From NCBI RefSeq assembly GCF_002929535.1, contig NZ_PJJO01000056.1, forward strand, positions 62,001 through 126,000: 64,000 nt of DNA. The letters run 5' to 3'. Within the stretch, counting starts at the first letter, position 1; each line of letters begins with the position of its first letter. Source of the DNA: Cryobacterium sp. Y11. GTDB taxonomy: Bacteria > Actinomycetota > Actinomycetes > Actinomycetales > Microbacteriaceae. Positions 52,491 through 60,358 of this stretch are shown one piece after another. The position numbers and the translations under genes are program-made. The notes under the pieces are model-generated. The model was not told the origin of the DNA and did not search any database. It worked only from the letters and a program-made list of their open reading frames with translations.

Positions 52491-52565
52491 CTCGGCCACC
52501 AGAAGTGCTGCCCGGCAACGTGTCGGCCGGGCACCGACTGACCGGCGACGTGCTGGCCGGCAGGG

Positions 52566-53174
52566 TTAGACCCGCCGGGTGAGCCGGATGTCGATCTTCC
52601 CGACGTCGGCCGAATGAATCACGACCGTCACCACGCGTCCGGCCAGAACCATCGCCGTGGCCGTGAAATCGGAGGCCGTCACCGTGATGGCCGGCAATAC
52701 AGCGTCGTCGACGATCAAGTTTGACCGGTGCGCCAGTGTGAGTTCAATTTCCGCCTGCTGCTGCGTGTGTCGACCTGCCCACAGTTCAGACCCGAACTCG
52801 TACGGGTTCTTGGCGTAATTCATCACGATGTACTGCAGATGCTGGTTGAGGGCGTCCCGAATGGGATCGCCGCCGCGGTTGGTGGAGCCGGGCACGTCGG
52901 TGAAGACGAATCCGCGCAGTTCGGCAATGCCGATCGGGCCGACCGGGGAGTCTTCGAACCAGAAATTGCCCGAGGGGTCCGCGAGCCAGTAATGCGCCTG
53001 CGCTTCCAAGGTGTGGCCATGATTGCCATACCAACTCCAGCCGCGTTCCTGGACGCGCCGTTGCGGCACAAACCCGAACACCGGCGGGCCGAACAGGGCA
53101 AGGCGCGCCGCGTCATCTGGCGGCTTCGACTTGGCTCCCGGCGCGAGGTGCATGCCTGGAGAGTACACCGGCAT
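52566..53174 (-). CDS. Hypothetical protein downstream of ctaA
   Basis: I do not recognise this 202-residue protein. It has no signal peptide or membrane helix. Its N-terminal half is rich in Gly, Trp and Phe (FGFVPQRRVQERGWSWYGNH, YWLADPSGNFWFEDSP). The C-terminal half looks like beta strands (LPAITVTASDFTATAMVLAG, RVVTVVIHSADVGKIDIRLT). It begins 26 nt after the ctaA stop on the same strand, so it may be co-transcribed and perhaps linked to heme or oxidase biogenesis. The codon pattern is like its neighbours. The ribosome site is weak, so the start is uncertain. Confidence 0.7.
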   Translation of the reverse strand: MPVYSPGMHLAPGAKSKPPDDAARLALFGPPVFGFVPQRRVQERGWSWYGNHGHTLEAQAHYWLADPSGNFWFEDSPVGPIGIAELRGFVFTDVPGSTNRGGDPIRDALNQHLQYIVMNYAKNPYEFGSELWAGRHTQQQAEIELTLAHRSNLIVDDAVLPAITVTASDFTATAMVLAGRVVTVVIHSADVGKIDIRLTRRV

Positions 53175-53200
53175 GCACCAGAGGGGGAGGGCCGTACCGA

Positions 53201-54169
53201 CTAATTCCTACCGGTCGCGTTCATGGCCATCTGTGCCACGTCGGCGGACGAGCGACTCGGAGCCTTGAGGTTCAGCACGACGACGGTCATGGCCGCGGCA
53301 AGTATAGACGCGAGCACCATGTGCACACCCACGAGCACCGGCGGCAGGCCCAGGTTCGCCTGGAGCAGGCCAACAACTATCTGAACGAGCTCGATCAGGA
53401 ACAAGGTCAGAACGAAGAATCGAATGGGCAGCTTGCCACGAACGGATGCCCCCAGCAGCACGATCGTCAAAACCAGCGTCGCGTAGCCCGGCCAGGCATG
53501 CAGGTGCTCAAGCAGTTCAGCGTTAAAGCCCGTGCGACCCGCCGCGGCGTCACCCGAGTGCGGTCCGGAGGCGGTGGTTACCACTCCCATCAGCACTGTC
53601 AACGCGACGACGAAACTCGTGGCATGGGCTAGCCCAGCGAAGGCGACCGGAACGACGCGCACGCGCGGCCCCGGCGCGACGTAGACGCGGTGCACCAGCA
53701 CAGCGGAAATGCACACCATAATAAGCGACGCCATGAAGTGAAACCCCACAATGAATGGGTTGAGTCCGGTCAGCACGGTGACGCCGCCAACCAGCGCCTG
53801 GGCGAGCACGCCGACGACGAGAATGATGGAGAGGGTGAACAGATCCTTGCGCTCACGACGCAGACGCCAAAGCAAGACGACAGCCAGGACCGCGACGATG
53901 CCCACGACCCCGCTCATGAGACGGTTGCCGAATTCGATGACGCCGTGGATTCCCATTTCCGAAGTCGGCACCAGCGAGCCGGCGACGCAGGTCGGCCAGG
54001 TGGGGCAGCCGAGCCCTGACCCGGTCAGGCGAACGGCTCCGCCGGTGCCGATGATCACAACCTCGGTCACGAGTGACAGCCAGGCGATCACTCTAATTCG
54101 TGCGTCAATGGCGCTGGGTATCCACTGGTATTTCGGCTTCACCGGTTCTGCTCCCACTGTCTTTCTCAT
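53201..54169 (-). CDS. ctaA: Heme A synthase
   Basis: CtaA oxidises the methyl group of heme O to make heme A. The 322-residue protein has eight helices in two four-helix bundles. Heme-ligand histidines sit in GFHFMASLIMVCISAVLVHR and in EHLHAWPGYATL and VGVHMVLASILAAAM, with the family segments GAVRLTGSGLGCPTWPTC and EFGNRLMSGVVG. ATG 54169 gives MRKTVGAEPVKP; longer in-frame starts up to 54370 would cover the control region shared with sufB. The cysteine pair near the outer loop of some relatives is reduced to GCPTWPTC. Confidence 0.93.
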   Translation of the reverse strand: MRKTVGAEPVKPKYQWIPSAIDARIRVIAWLSLVTEVVIIGTGGAVRLTGSGLGCPTWPTCVAGSLVPTSEMGIHGVIEFGNRLMSGVVGIVAVLAVVLLWRLRRERKDLFTLSIILVVGVLAQALVGGVTVLTGLNPFIVGFHFMASLIMVCISAVLVHRVYVAPGPRVRVVPVAFAGLAHATSFVVALTVLMGVVTTASGPHSGDAAAGRTGFNAELLEHLHAWPGYATLVLTIVLLGASVRGKLPIRFFVLTLFLIELVQIVVGLLQANLGLPPVLVGVHMVLASILAAAMTVVVLNLKAPSRSSADVAQMAMNATGRN

Positions 54170-54456
54170 AATGACGTGCTTTCTAATCGTGCCGGGTTCA
54201 GATGTGAATCGACCGGCAAGCACGCAAATCCCGCTGATCACCTGTAGAATTGAGATCTCCATGGAGATCCTTCCGGCGGTCATCCGATCGCAGGATTCAA
54301 TCCGAGCCGCAGGGCTGGGGTTTAACGTGATGCTCCATGAATATTCTAGGTACGCAACGTAGCTGTCCACACAACCCGTTCCCCGTGGTCTCCACTAGGT
54401 GGCCCGAGAATGACCGGACTAATATCCGGGTTGCGATGGGTAGAGAAGAGGTTAAT
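54170..54456. other. ctaA-sufB divergent intergenic region
   Basis: These 287 bp must hold promoters for both ctaA and sufB. A 16-bp palindrome lies at 54254-54269, and the sufB ribosome site GAAGAGG lies just before 54457. No SufR-type regulator gene lies here, although such a gene often starts the actinobacterial suf operon. No clear -35/-10 pair stands out. Confidence 0.45.
54254..54269. promoter_or_regulatory. Palindromic operator candidate between ctaA and sufB
   Basis: GATCTCCATGGAGATC is a perfect 16-bp palindrome without a loop, 85 bp upstream of ctaA and 188 bp upstream of sufB. Position favours control of ctaA. The protein that binds it is unknown. Confidence 0.45.
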
Positions 54457-55875
54457 ATGTCGGATGTCCTGCTTGACCGTCCCGACCTTGAGGGGATTGG
54501 CACCTACGAATTTGGATGGGCCGACTCAGACAAGGCCGGAGCATCCGCTCGTCGTGGTATTTCTCCCGAGGTTGTTAAGGACATCTCGAACCTGAAATCC
54601 GAGCCGGAGTGGATGCTGCAACGACGCTTGAAGGCGCTGCAGCTGTTTGAGCGCAAGCCCATGCCCACCTGGGGCGCCGACCTCTCCGAGATCGACTTCG
54701 ACAACATCAAGTACTTCGTGCGGTCCACGGAGAAGCAGGCCCAGACCTGGGAAGACCTGCCAGATGACATCAAGAACACGTACGAGAAGCTCGGTATCCC
54801 CGAAGCTGAGCGCCAGCGCCTCGTTTCCGGTGTGGCTGCCCAGTACGAGTCCGAAGTGGTGTACCACCAGATCAACGAAGAACTCGCAGCCCAGGGCGTC
54901 ATCTTCATGGACACCGACACAGCGCTCAAGGAGCACCCGGAGTTCTTTGAGGAGTACTTCGGCACCATCATCCCCTCCGGCGACAACAAGTTCGCCGCGC
55001 TCAACACGGCCGCCTGGTCGGGCGGATCGTTCGTCTACGTGCCGCCCGGCGTGCACGTAGAGATCCCGCTCCAGGCTTACTTCCGTATCAACACGGAAAA
55101 CATGGGCCAGTTTGAGCGCACGCTGATCATTGCCGACGAGGGCAGTTACGTACACTACATCGAGGGTTGCACCGCCCCCATTTACAAGTCAGATTCGCTG
55201 CACTCCGCCGTGGTTGAGATCGTCGTAAAGAAGAACGCCCGCGTTCGGTACACGACCATTCAAAACTGGTCAAACAACGTCTATAACCTCGTCACCAAGC
55301 GGGCAACGGCCGCTGAGGGTGCCACCATGGAGTGGATCGATGGCAACATCGGTTCGAGGGTCACCATGAAGTACCCGTCCATTTACCTGATGGGCGAGCA
55401 CGCCAAGGGCGAGACGCTCTCCGTCGCCTTTGCTGGCCCCGGTCAGCACCAGGATGCCGGCGCCAAGATGATCCACATGGCGCCGTACACGCAGTCGTCT
55501 ATCGTCTCCAAGTCCATCGCCCGCGGCGGCGGACGCAGCGGATACCGCGGCGAGGTCCGAATGGATGCCTCCGCGCACCACTCCGCCAACACTGTGCGCT
55601 GTGATGCACTCTTGGTCGACACCGCATCGCGTTCTGATACCTACCCATCCATCGACATCCGTGTGGATGACGTGCAGCTCGGCCACGAGGCCACCGTCTC
55701 CCGCGTCAGTGCAGAGCAGCTGTTCTACCTGATGAGCCGCGGTATGCCCGAAGACGAGGCCATGGCCATGATCGTTCGCGGATTCATCGAACCAATCGCC
55801 CGGGAGCTCCCGATGGAGTACGCCCTCGAACTCAACAAGCTCATTGAAATGGGCATGGAAGGATCCGTCGGCTAA
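54457..55875 (+). CDS. sufB: Fe-S cluster assembly scaffold protein SufB
   Basis: SufB is the cluster-building subunit of the SufBCD complex. The 472-residue protein has [60 protein letters not shown], the beta-helix core, and the conserved cysteine in [20 protein letters not shown] with [23 protein letters not shown] 54457 follows GAAGAGG and gives the normal start. sufD begins directly after the stop. Confidence 0.97.
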   Translation: MSDVLLDRPDLEGIGTYEFGWADSDKAGASARRGISPEVVKDISNLKSEPEWMLQRRLKALQLFERKPMPTWGADLSEIDFDNIKYFVRSTEKQAQTWEDLPDDIKNTYEKLGIPEAERQRLVSGVAAQYESEVVYHQINEELAAQGVIFMDTDTALKEHPEFFEEYFGTIIPSGDNKFAALNTAAWSGGSFVYVPPGVHVEIPLQAYFRINTENMGQFERTLIIADEGSYVHYIEGCTAPIYKSDSLHSAVVEIVVKKNARVRYTTIQNWSNNVYNLVTKRATAAEGATMEWIDGNIGSRVTMKYPSIYLMGEHAKGETLSVAFAGPGQHQDAGAKMIHMAPYTQSSIVSKSIARGGGRSGYRGEVRMDASAHHSANTVRCDALLVDTASRSDTYPSIDIRVDDVQLGHEATVSRVSAEQLFYLMSRGMPEDEAMAMIVRGFIEPIARELPMEYALELNKLIEMGMEGSVG

Positions 55876-57138
55876 ATGTCCGCCGCTTCAGCGCTTTCGA
55901 AGAGCGCTTCAAAAACTATGCCCGAATCAACCACACCCGCACTAGCCGATCCAACTGCCGCAAAGTCGGTTATACCGGCCGGCCAGCACGGAATTAAAGA
56001 ACACTCCGACGGACGTTTCGGCTACGTGCCCGTACAAACCCGCTCGGATCGCTTCAAAAGTGTTCAGGTCGCCGACTTCGAGACCGTCACCGGTCGCGAA
56101 GCCGTCTGGAAGCACTCGCCCATCGCGAAATTCACCGACCTCACCGCCGGCTCGCTCGACGGATCGCGCTACGAGATCGAGTCCACGGTCTCAACGGATG
56201 TGTCCGTCGAATGGGTACCCAGAACGGATGCCCGCATCGGCACCGCCGGTCTGCCGGAAGAACGCGCCGCGGCGAACGCCTGGAGCGTTTTTGACGATGC
56301 CCTTGCTATCACGGTGAGCGGCGAAGAAGCCAAGGAGATCACGGTCACGCGATCGAGCCTCGGTAACTCCGCCCGCGGCGCCCACACCATCATCGAGGCC
56401 AAGCCATTTAGCCAAGCCACGATCATCCTGCAGAACACGGGCGACGCCCGGTTGAGCGAAAACGTCGAGATCATCCTCGGTGAATCCGCCAACCTCACTG
56501 TTGTCTCGCTGCAGGAGTGGAACGACTCCGCGGTGCACCTGGCCAACCATTTCGCATCCATCGGTCGGGACGCACGTCTGAAGCACGTCGTGGTATCCCT
56601 CGGCGGCAGCATCGTTCGGGTGAACCCCTCGGTGCGTCTGGCCGGGCCAGGCTCCGACACGCTGCTGCTCGGTCTGTACTTCGCGGATGCTGGTCAGCAC
56701 CTGGAGCAGCAGGTATACGTCTTTCACGACGCGCCGAAGAGCCGCAGCCGCGTCAACTACAAGGGTGCGCTGCAGGGTCAGGACGCCCGCACGGTCTGGA
56801 TCGGCGATGTGCTGATCGGCAACAATGCCGCCGGCACCGACAGCTACGAACAGAACCGCAACCTTGTACTCAGCGAGGGCACCCGCGCAGATTCCATCCC
56901 GAACCTGGAAATCGAGACCGGCGATATCGTCGGGGCCGGTCACGCCAGCGCAACCGGCCGGTTCGACGACGAGCAGCTGTTCTACTTGCAGTCTCGCGGC
57001 GTCAGCGAAGACGAAGCGCGCAGGCTCGTCGTGCGTGGATTCCTCACCGAGGTCGTGCAGCAGATTGGTTCCCCCGAACTTGAAGCTCGGTTGCAGCTCG
57101 CAATCGAAGCCGAACTTATTGGAACGGACGACAAGTAA
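55876..57138 (+). CDS. sufD: Fe-S cluster assembly protein SufD
   Basis: SufD pairs with SufB in the SufBC2D complex. The 420-residue beta-helix protein has ADFETVTGREAVWKHSPIAK, LSVRSS-like strands through GESANLTVVSLQEWNDSAVH, then VNYKGALQGQDARTVWIGDV, QNRNLVLSEGTRADSIPNLE and DIVGAGHASATGRFDDEQLF. The diagnostic histidine is in GAGHASATG. ATG 55876 directly follows the sufB stop; a later ATG at 55918 would remove a low-complexity start. A Rieske ferredoxin gene follows after 2 nt. Confidence 0.95.
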   Translation: MSAASALSKSASKTMPESTTPALADPTAAKSVIPAGQHGIKEHSDGRFGYVPVQTRSDRFKSVQVADFETVTGREAVWKHSPIAKFTDLTAGSLDGSRYEIESTVSTDVSVEWVPRTDARIGTAGLPEERAAANAWSVFDDALAITVSGEEAKEITVTRSSLGNSARGAHTIIEAKPFSQATIILQNTGDARLSENVEIILGESANLTVVSLQEWNDSAVHLANHFASIGRDARLKHVVVSLGGSIVRVNPSVRLAGPGSDTLLLGLYFADAGQHLEQQVYVFHDAPKSRSRVNYKGALQGQDARTVWIGDVLIGNNAAGTDSYEQNRNLVLSEGTRADSIPNLEIETGDIVGAGHASATGRFDDEQLFYLQSRGVSEDEARRLVVRGFLTEVVQQIGSPELEARLQLAIEAELIGTDDK

Positions 57139-57140
57139 GC

Positions 57141-57467
57141 ATGACCGCAACGAAGATCTGCGCTCTCGATGAGCTCGAAGTAAACCAGGCCGTCAAGATC
57201 GAAATCGATGGCGTCGCCATCGCTCTCGTGCGTGACGCAGCCGGCGACGTGTTCGCCATTGGTGACACCTGTACGCACGGCGACATTTCGCTGTCCGAGG
57301 GATTCGTGGAAGGCCAGACTCTCGAGTGCTGGGCTCACGGGTCGATGTTCTCCCTCACCACGGGCAAGCCGCTCTCGCTGCCGGCCTACGACCCGGTTCC
57401 GGTTTACAACGTTGAGCTCATCGACGGGTTCGTCTTCGTCGATCCTTCCGTCACCGTCGCGGTATGA
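57141..57467 (+). CDS. Rieske-type ferredoxin in the suf operon
   Basis: The 108-residue protein has the Rieske [2Fe-2S] ligands in GDTCTHGDISLSEGF (Cys-x-His) and LECWAHGSMFSL (Cys-x-x-His). It resembles ferredoxin subunits of non-heme iron dioxygenases, but a protein of this kind is regularly found between sufD and sufC in actinobacteria. It may give electrons during cluster assembly; that is inference. Confidence 0.93.
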   Translation: MTATKICALDELEVNQAVKIEIDGVAIALVRDAAGDVFAIGDTCTHGDISLSEGFVEGQTLECWAHGSMFSLTTGKPLSLPAYDPVPVYNVELIDGFVFVDPSVTVAV

Positions 57468-57540
57468 CGTCCGTCTAACGCACCCGCCACACCAGCGAAT
57501 TTTAGAATCTTCAGAAACTTGAGAAAGGGATAAGGCAGTC

Positions 57541-58305
57541 ATGTCTGTTCTTGAAATAATCGACCTGCACGTCAGCGTCGAGACCGACCAGGGCACCAAG
57601 CAGATTTTGCGCGGTGTCAACCTCACCATCAACGAGGGCGAAATCCACGCCATCATGGGCCCGAACGGCTCCGGCAAGTCCACCCTCGCCTACACGATCG
57701 CCGGCCACCCCAAATATCACGTCGAGAGCGGCTCCATCCTGCTCGACGGCGTCGACGTGCTCAAAATGACAGTGGATGCCAGAGCCCGCGCCGGCCTGTT
57801 CCTCGCCATGCAGTACCCCGTCGAGATTCCTGGAGTGACCGTCACCAACTTCCTCCGCACCGCCAAGACGGCCATCGAGGGCGAAGCGCCGCCGATTCGC
57901 AGTTGGATCAAGGATGTGCGTGAGGCGATGACCGGTCTGAAAATGGACAAGGCTTTCGCCGAGCGCAACGTCAACGAGGGCTTCTCCGGTGGCGAAAAGA
58001 AGCGCAACGAGATTCTCCAGCTGGAACTCCTCAAGCCGAAGTTCGCCGTGCTCGACGAGACCGACTCCGGCCTCGACGTTGACGCGCTCAAGATCGTGTC
58101 GGAGGGCGTCAACCGCGCCAAGGCCAACACGGGCCTTGGTTTGCTCTTGATCACGCACTACACCCGCATTCTGCGCTACATCCACCCTGACTTCGTGCAC
58201 GTGTTCGTCAACGGTCGGATCGCCGAACAGGGCGGCCCCGAGCTCGCCGACCGCCTTGAAGACGAGGGCTACGATCGCTTTCTCGTGCCGTCGAACGTAG
58301 GCTAG
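57541..58305 (+). CDS. sufC: Fe-S cluster assembly ATPase SufC
   Basis: SufC is the ABC-type ATPase driving changes in the SufB-SufD scaffold. The 254-residue protein has Walker A MGPNGSGKSTLAYTIAGHPK, a signature region VNEGFSGGEKKRNEILQLEL, Walker B FAVLDETDSGLDVDALKIVS and the switch histidine in LLITHYTRIL. It is preceded by a 73-bp gap with AAAGG and followed after 4 nt by the DUF59 gene. Confidence 0.97.
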   Translation: MSVLEIIDLHVSVETDQGTKQILRGVNLTINEGEIHAIMGPNGSGKSTLAYTIAGHPKYHVESGSILLDGVDVLKMTVDARARAGLFLAMQYPVEIPGVTVTNFLRTAKTAIEGEAPPIRSWIKDVREAMTGLKMDKAFAERNVNEGFSGGEKKRNEILQLELLKPKFAVLDETDSGLDVDALKIVSEGVNRAKANTGLGLLLITHYTRILRYIHPDFVHVFVNGRIAEQGGPELADRLEDEGYDRFLVPSNVG

Positions 58306-58309
58306 CCAC

Positions 58310-58639
58310 ATGGTCTCAACACTCAGTCCGGCTCGCTTCGACGAGATCGAAGAGGCCCTCAAAGATGTTATGGACCCGGAACTCGGCATCAATGTCGTCG
58401 ACCTCGGACTCATCTATGATCTCGGTTGGGACGACGAGAATAACGCGCTCATCATTCACATGACCCTCACGTCGGCCGGCTGCCCGCTGACCGATGTACT
58501 TGAGGAGCAGACGGCTGAAGCGCTCGATGGCGTCGTTGAGCAGTTCCGCATCAACTGGGTCTGGATGCCGCCGTGGGGGCCGGAGAAGATCACCGACGAT
58601 GGTCGCGACATGATGCGAGCCCTCGGCTTCGCCATGTAG
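58310..58639 (+). CDS. MIP18/DUF59 family metal-sulfur cluster protein (SufT-like)
   Basis: The 109-residue protein has ALKDVMDPELGINVVDLGLI, the MTLTSAGCPLTDVLEEQT segment with the conserved cysteine, and VWMPPWGPEKITDDGRDMMR. MIP18 proteins such as SufT and PaaD help load iron-sulfur clusters. As the last gene of sufBD-ferredoxin-sufC it probably helps SUF assembly. No sufS or sufU lies beside it in this window. Confidence 0.92.
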   Translation: MVSTLSPARFDEIEEALKDVMDPELGINVVDLGLIYDLGWDDENNALIIHMTLTSAGCPLTDVLEEQTAEALDGVVEQFRINWVWMPPWGPEKITDDGRDMMRALGFAM

Positions 58640-58654
58640 CTCCACCGTGAACGT

Positions 58655-58697
58655 ACGCAAAAACCCCGACTTCTTCCAGAAGTCGGGGTTTTTGCGT
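58655..58697 (+). terminator. Terminator of the suf operon
   Basis: ACGCAAAAACCCCGACTTCT and AGAAGTCGGGGTTTTTGCGT form a perfect 20-bp stem with a 3-nt loop, 15 nt after the stop. It has T-runs on both strands. Confidence 0.95.
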
Positions 58698-58719
58698 GAT
58701 CCGCCCAGCAACCAGCCGT

Positions 58720-59450
58720 CTAGATGGACTGCCGGTATCCGAAGACGTCGTGGTCGTTGTGGTAGCCGCCAAATCCCGCACCGATTTCGAAAAAGTCCTC
58801 GACGAATTCGATTCCCTTGATCCACTTCACCATCTTGAATCCCAACTAGGTTTCGTTGCGCAACCGCAGCGGTGCGCCGTGCCCGAATGACACGGTTTCA
58901 CCGTTCAGGTCGTAGGCCAGCATGGTCAGTTTGTAGCTCATCTGCTCGATGGGCTGAGCGTCATAATATGCGCCACCGTTTAAACCGACCGCGAATGAGT
59001 AGAAGATGACCCATTTGGCGTCCGGTTTCGGCTGTACCCGGTTGAGAATGATCTGCATCGAGACGCCGCCCCACTTTGCCACTCCAGACCAACCCCGAAT
59101 GCAGAAGTGCTGGGTGATCTGATCGTGATAGGCGAGGCCCCGCAATTGCTGCAGGCTCAAACCAGACCGATGGGAATCAACCACAGCAGGTTAAACCATT
59201 TGTTCTTGCCGATGCGCACCCGCGGGGCGACGCCGTACTGTGCCGGAACACGGCCTGCCCAGTGGTCATCCACCACGTGATACCGATTGCTGTCCAGTTC
59301 CTCCCGACAGCTTCTTCGCGTGCCACCGGCCCCGATGTCTGCTGCCGGAATATTTCGATCAGCCGAATTCGTATCCATACCGTCCCCCATGTGACAAGCA
59401 GGGCGCGCACAACGGCGTTGGAGTGCGTTCCACAGCACATTCGTGCCCAT
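58720..59450 (-). pseudogene. Broken molybdopterin-dependent oxidoreductase (sulfite oxidase-like)
   Basis: Three parts of one family remain on the minus strand. The first part (59450 to 59157) ends DDHWAGRVPAQYGVAPRVRI and KNKWFNLLWLIPIGLV, a membrane-proximal N-terminus. A new frame from about 59184 reads HRSGLSLQQLRGLAYHDQIT, GWSGVAKWGG, YYDAQPIEQMSYKLTMLAYD and GAPLRLRNET. After an in-frame TAG at 58846-58848 (likely from CAG) it continues LGFKMVKWIKGIEFVEDFFE up to FGYRQSI and a stop at 58720. The central molybdopterin-binding part is missing. So there is an internal deletion with frame change, plus a nonsense codon. Confidence 0.85.
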
Positions 59451-59583
59451 CTCCTGCTTCTTACTTGCGCGTATCCTCTAATTTAACGGTATGTACTCCT
59501 CAAAAAGAATTTGGTGGGTCAGCTGCTCCGCGAGCGTCACAGTCCTCCGCGTTATTAGCAGATCAATCTATTCAGTAGAACGT

Positions 59584-59595
59584 TATGCTAGTTGT
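59584..59595 (+). promoter_or_regulatory. -10 element directly before the TetR gene
   Basis: TATGCT at 59584-59589 ends exactly 6 nt before ATG 59596, and the gap AGTTGT has no ribosome site. This fits a leaderless transcript. Confidence 0.5.
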
Positions 59596-60243
59596 ATGGA
59601 AAACGGGGAAAATGGGGCTGTTCGTCGCCGTGCGGCACAGGCTGCGGCGACGCGGGCCGAGATCGTCATGGCCGCCGGGCGGCTGATGCTCGAGCGCGGA
59701 TATGTCGGCACATCGGTCGTGGCCATAGCCGCGGAAGCTGGTGTGGTGGTGCAGACCATCTACAACTCGGTCGGGTCTAAGGCCGAGCTGCTCGCAGCGG
59801 TGCTCGATCGTGTCGCCGAAGAACCGGATGCGCCGTCGCTGCTGTCCGGGGCCACTCGCGAACGCATTAATGAGGCGCGCACCGCGACCGAAGTCATCCG
59901 CATCTTGGCCCGGTCAAGCGCGCTCGTGAATGACCGAACCTCGGGAATTCTGCGAATAGTCAGCGAAGCCGCCGTCGTCGACCCTGATGTGGGAGAGTTC
60001 GAGCAGAAGCGCGACGCGGCCCGACTGCACGGCTTTGGCGAGGTGGCTGCTGCGCTACGCGAAAAGCGCGGCCTGCGCGGCGGCCCGATTTATAGTGGTG
60101 GCCCGAGCGATCATGAAGCCGCGGCGACCATGTGGGCACTGGCCCATCCGCATACCTTTCGCACACTCGTGTTGTCACTCGGCTGGTCGCGTGATGCGTA
60201 CCTGAATTGGTTGGAAAAGTCACTCCTGGCCGCCCTGCTGTAG
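59596..60243 (+). CDS. TetR/AcrR family transcriptional regulator
   Basis: The 215-residue protein has an N-terminal TetR-type DNA-binding domain: TRAEIVMAAGRLMLERGYVG, then the helix-turn-helix TSVVAIAAEAGVVVQTIYNS and VGSKAELLAAVLDRV. A helical ligand domain follows (EVIRILARSSALVNDRTSGI, HEAAATMWALAHPHTFRTLV). The ligand and target are unknown. It stands next to the broken oxidoreductase gene and before the ABC-F gene. ATG 59596 is chosen over 59491 because it gives a normal N-terminus and has a -10 element at a fixed distance. Confidence 0.9.
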   Translation: MENGENGAVRRRAAQAAATRAEIVMAAGRLMLERGYVGTSVVAIAAEAGVVVQTIYNSVGSKAELLAAVLDRVAEEPDAPSLLSGATRERINEARTATEVIRILARSSALVNDRTSGILRIVSEAAVVDPDVGEFEQKRDAARLHGFGEVAAALREKRGLRGGPIYSGGPSDHEAAATMWALAHPHTFRTLVLSLGWSRDAYLNWLEKSLLAALL

Positions 60244-60358
60244 TGCCGATCCAGTGCCAGTGTGCCGAGCACAGCCTGAAGGCAAATATACTAGTGAGTT
60301 GGGCCTCTGGCTCGCTCGCACTTCACACCCGTACAAACTCTTCGAATGGACTATTGCT

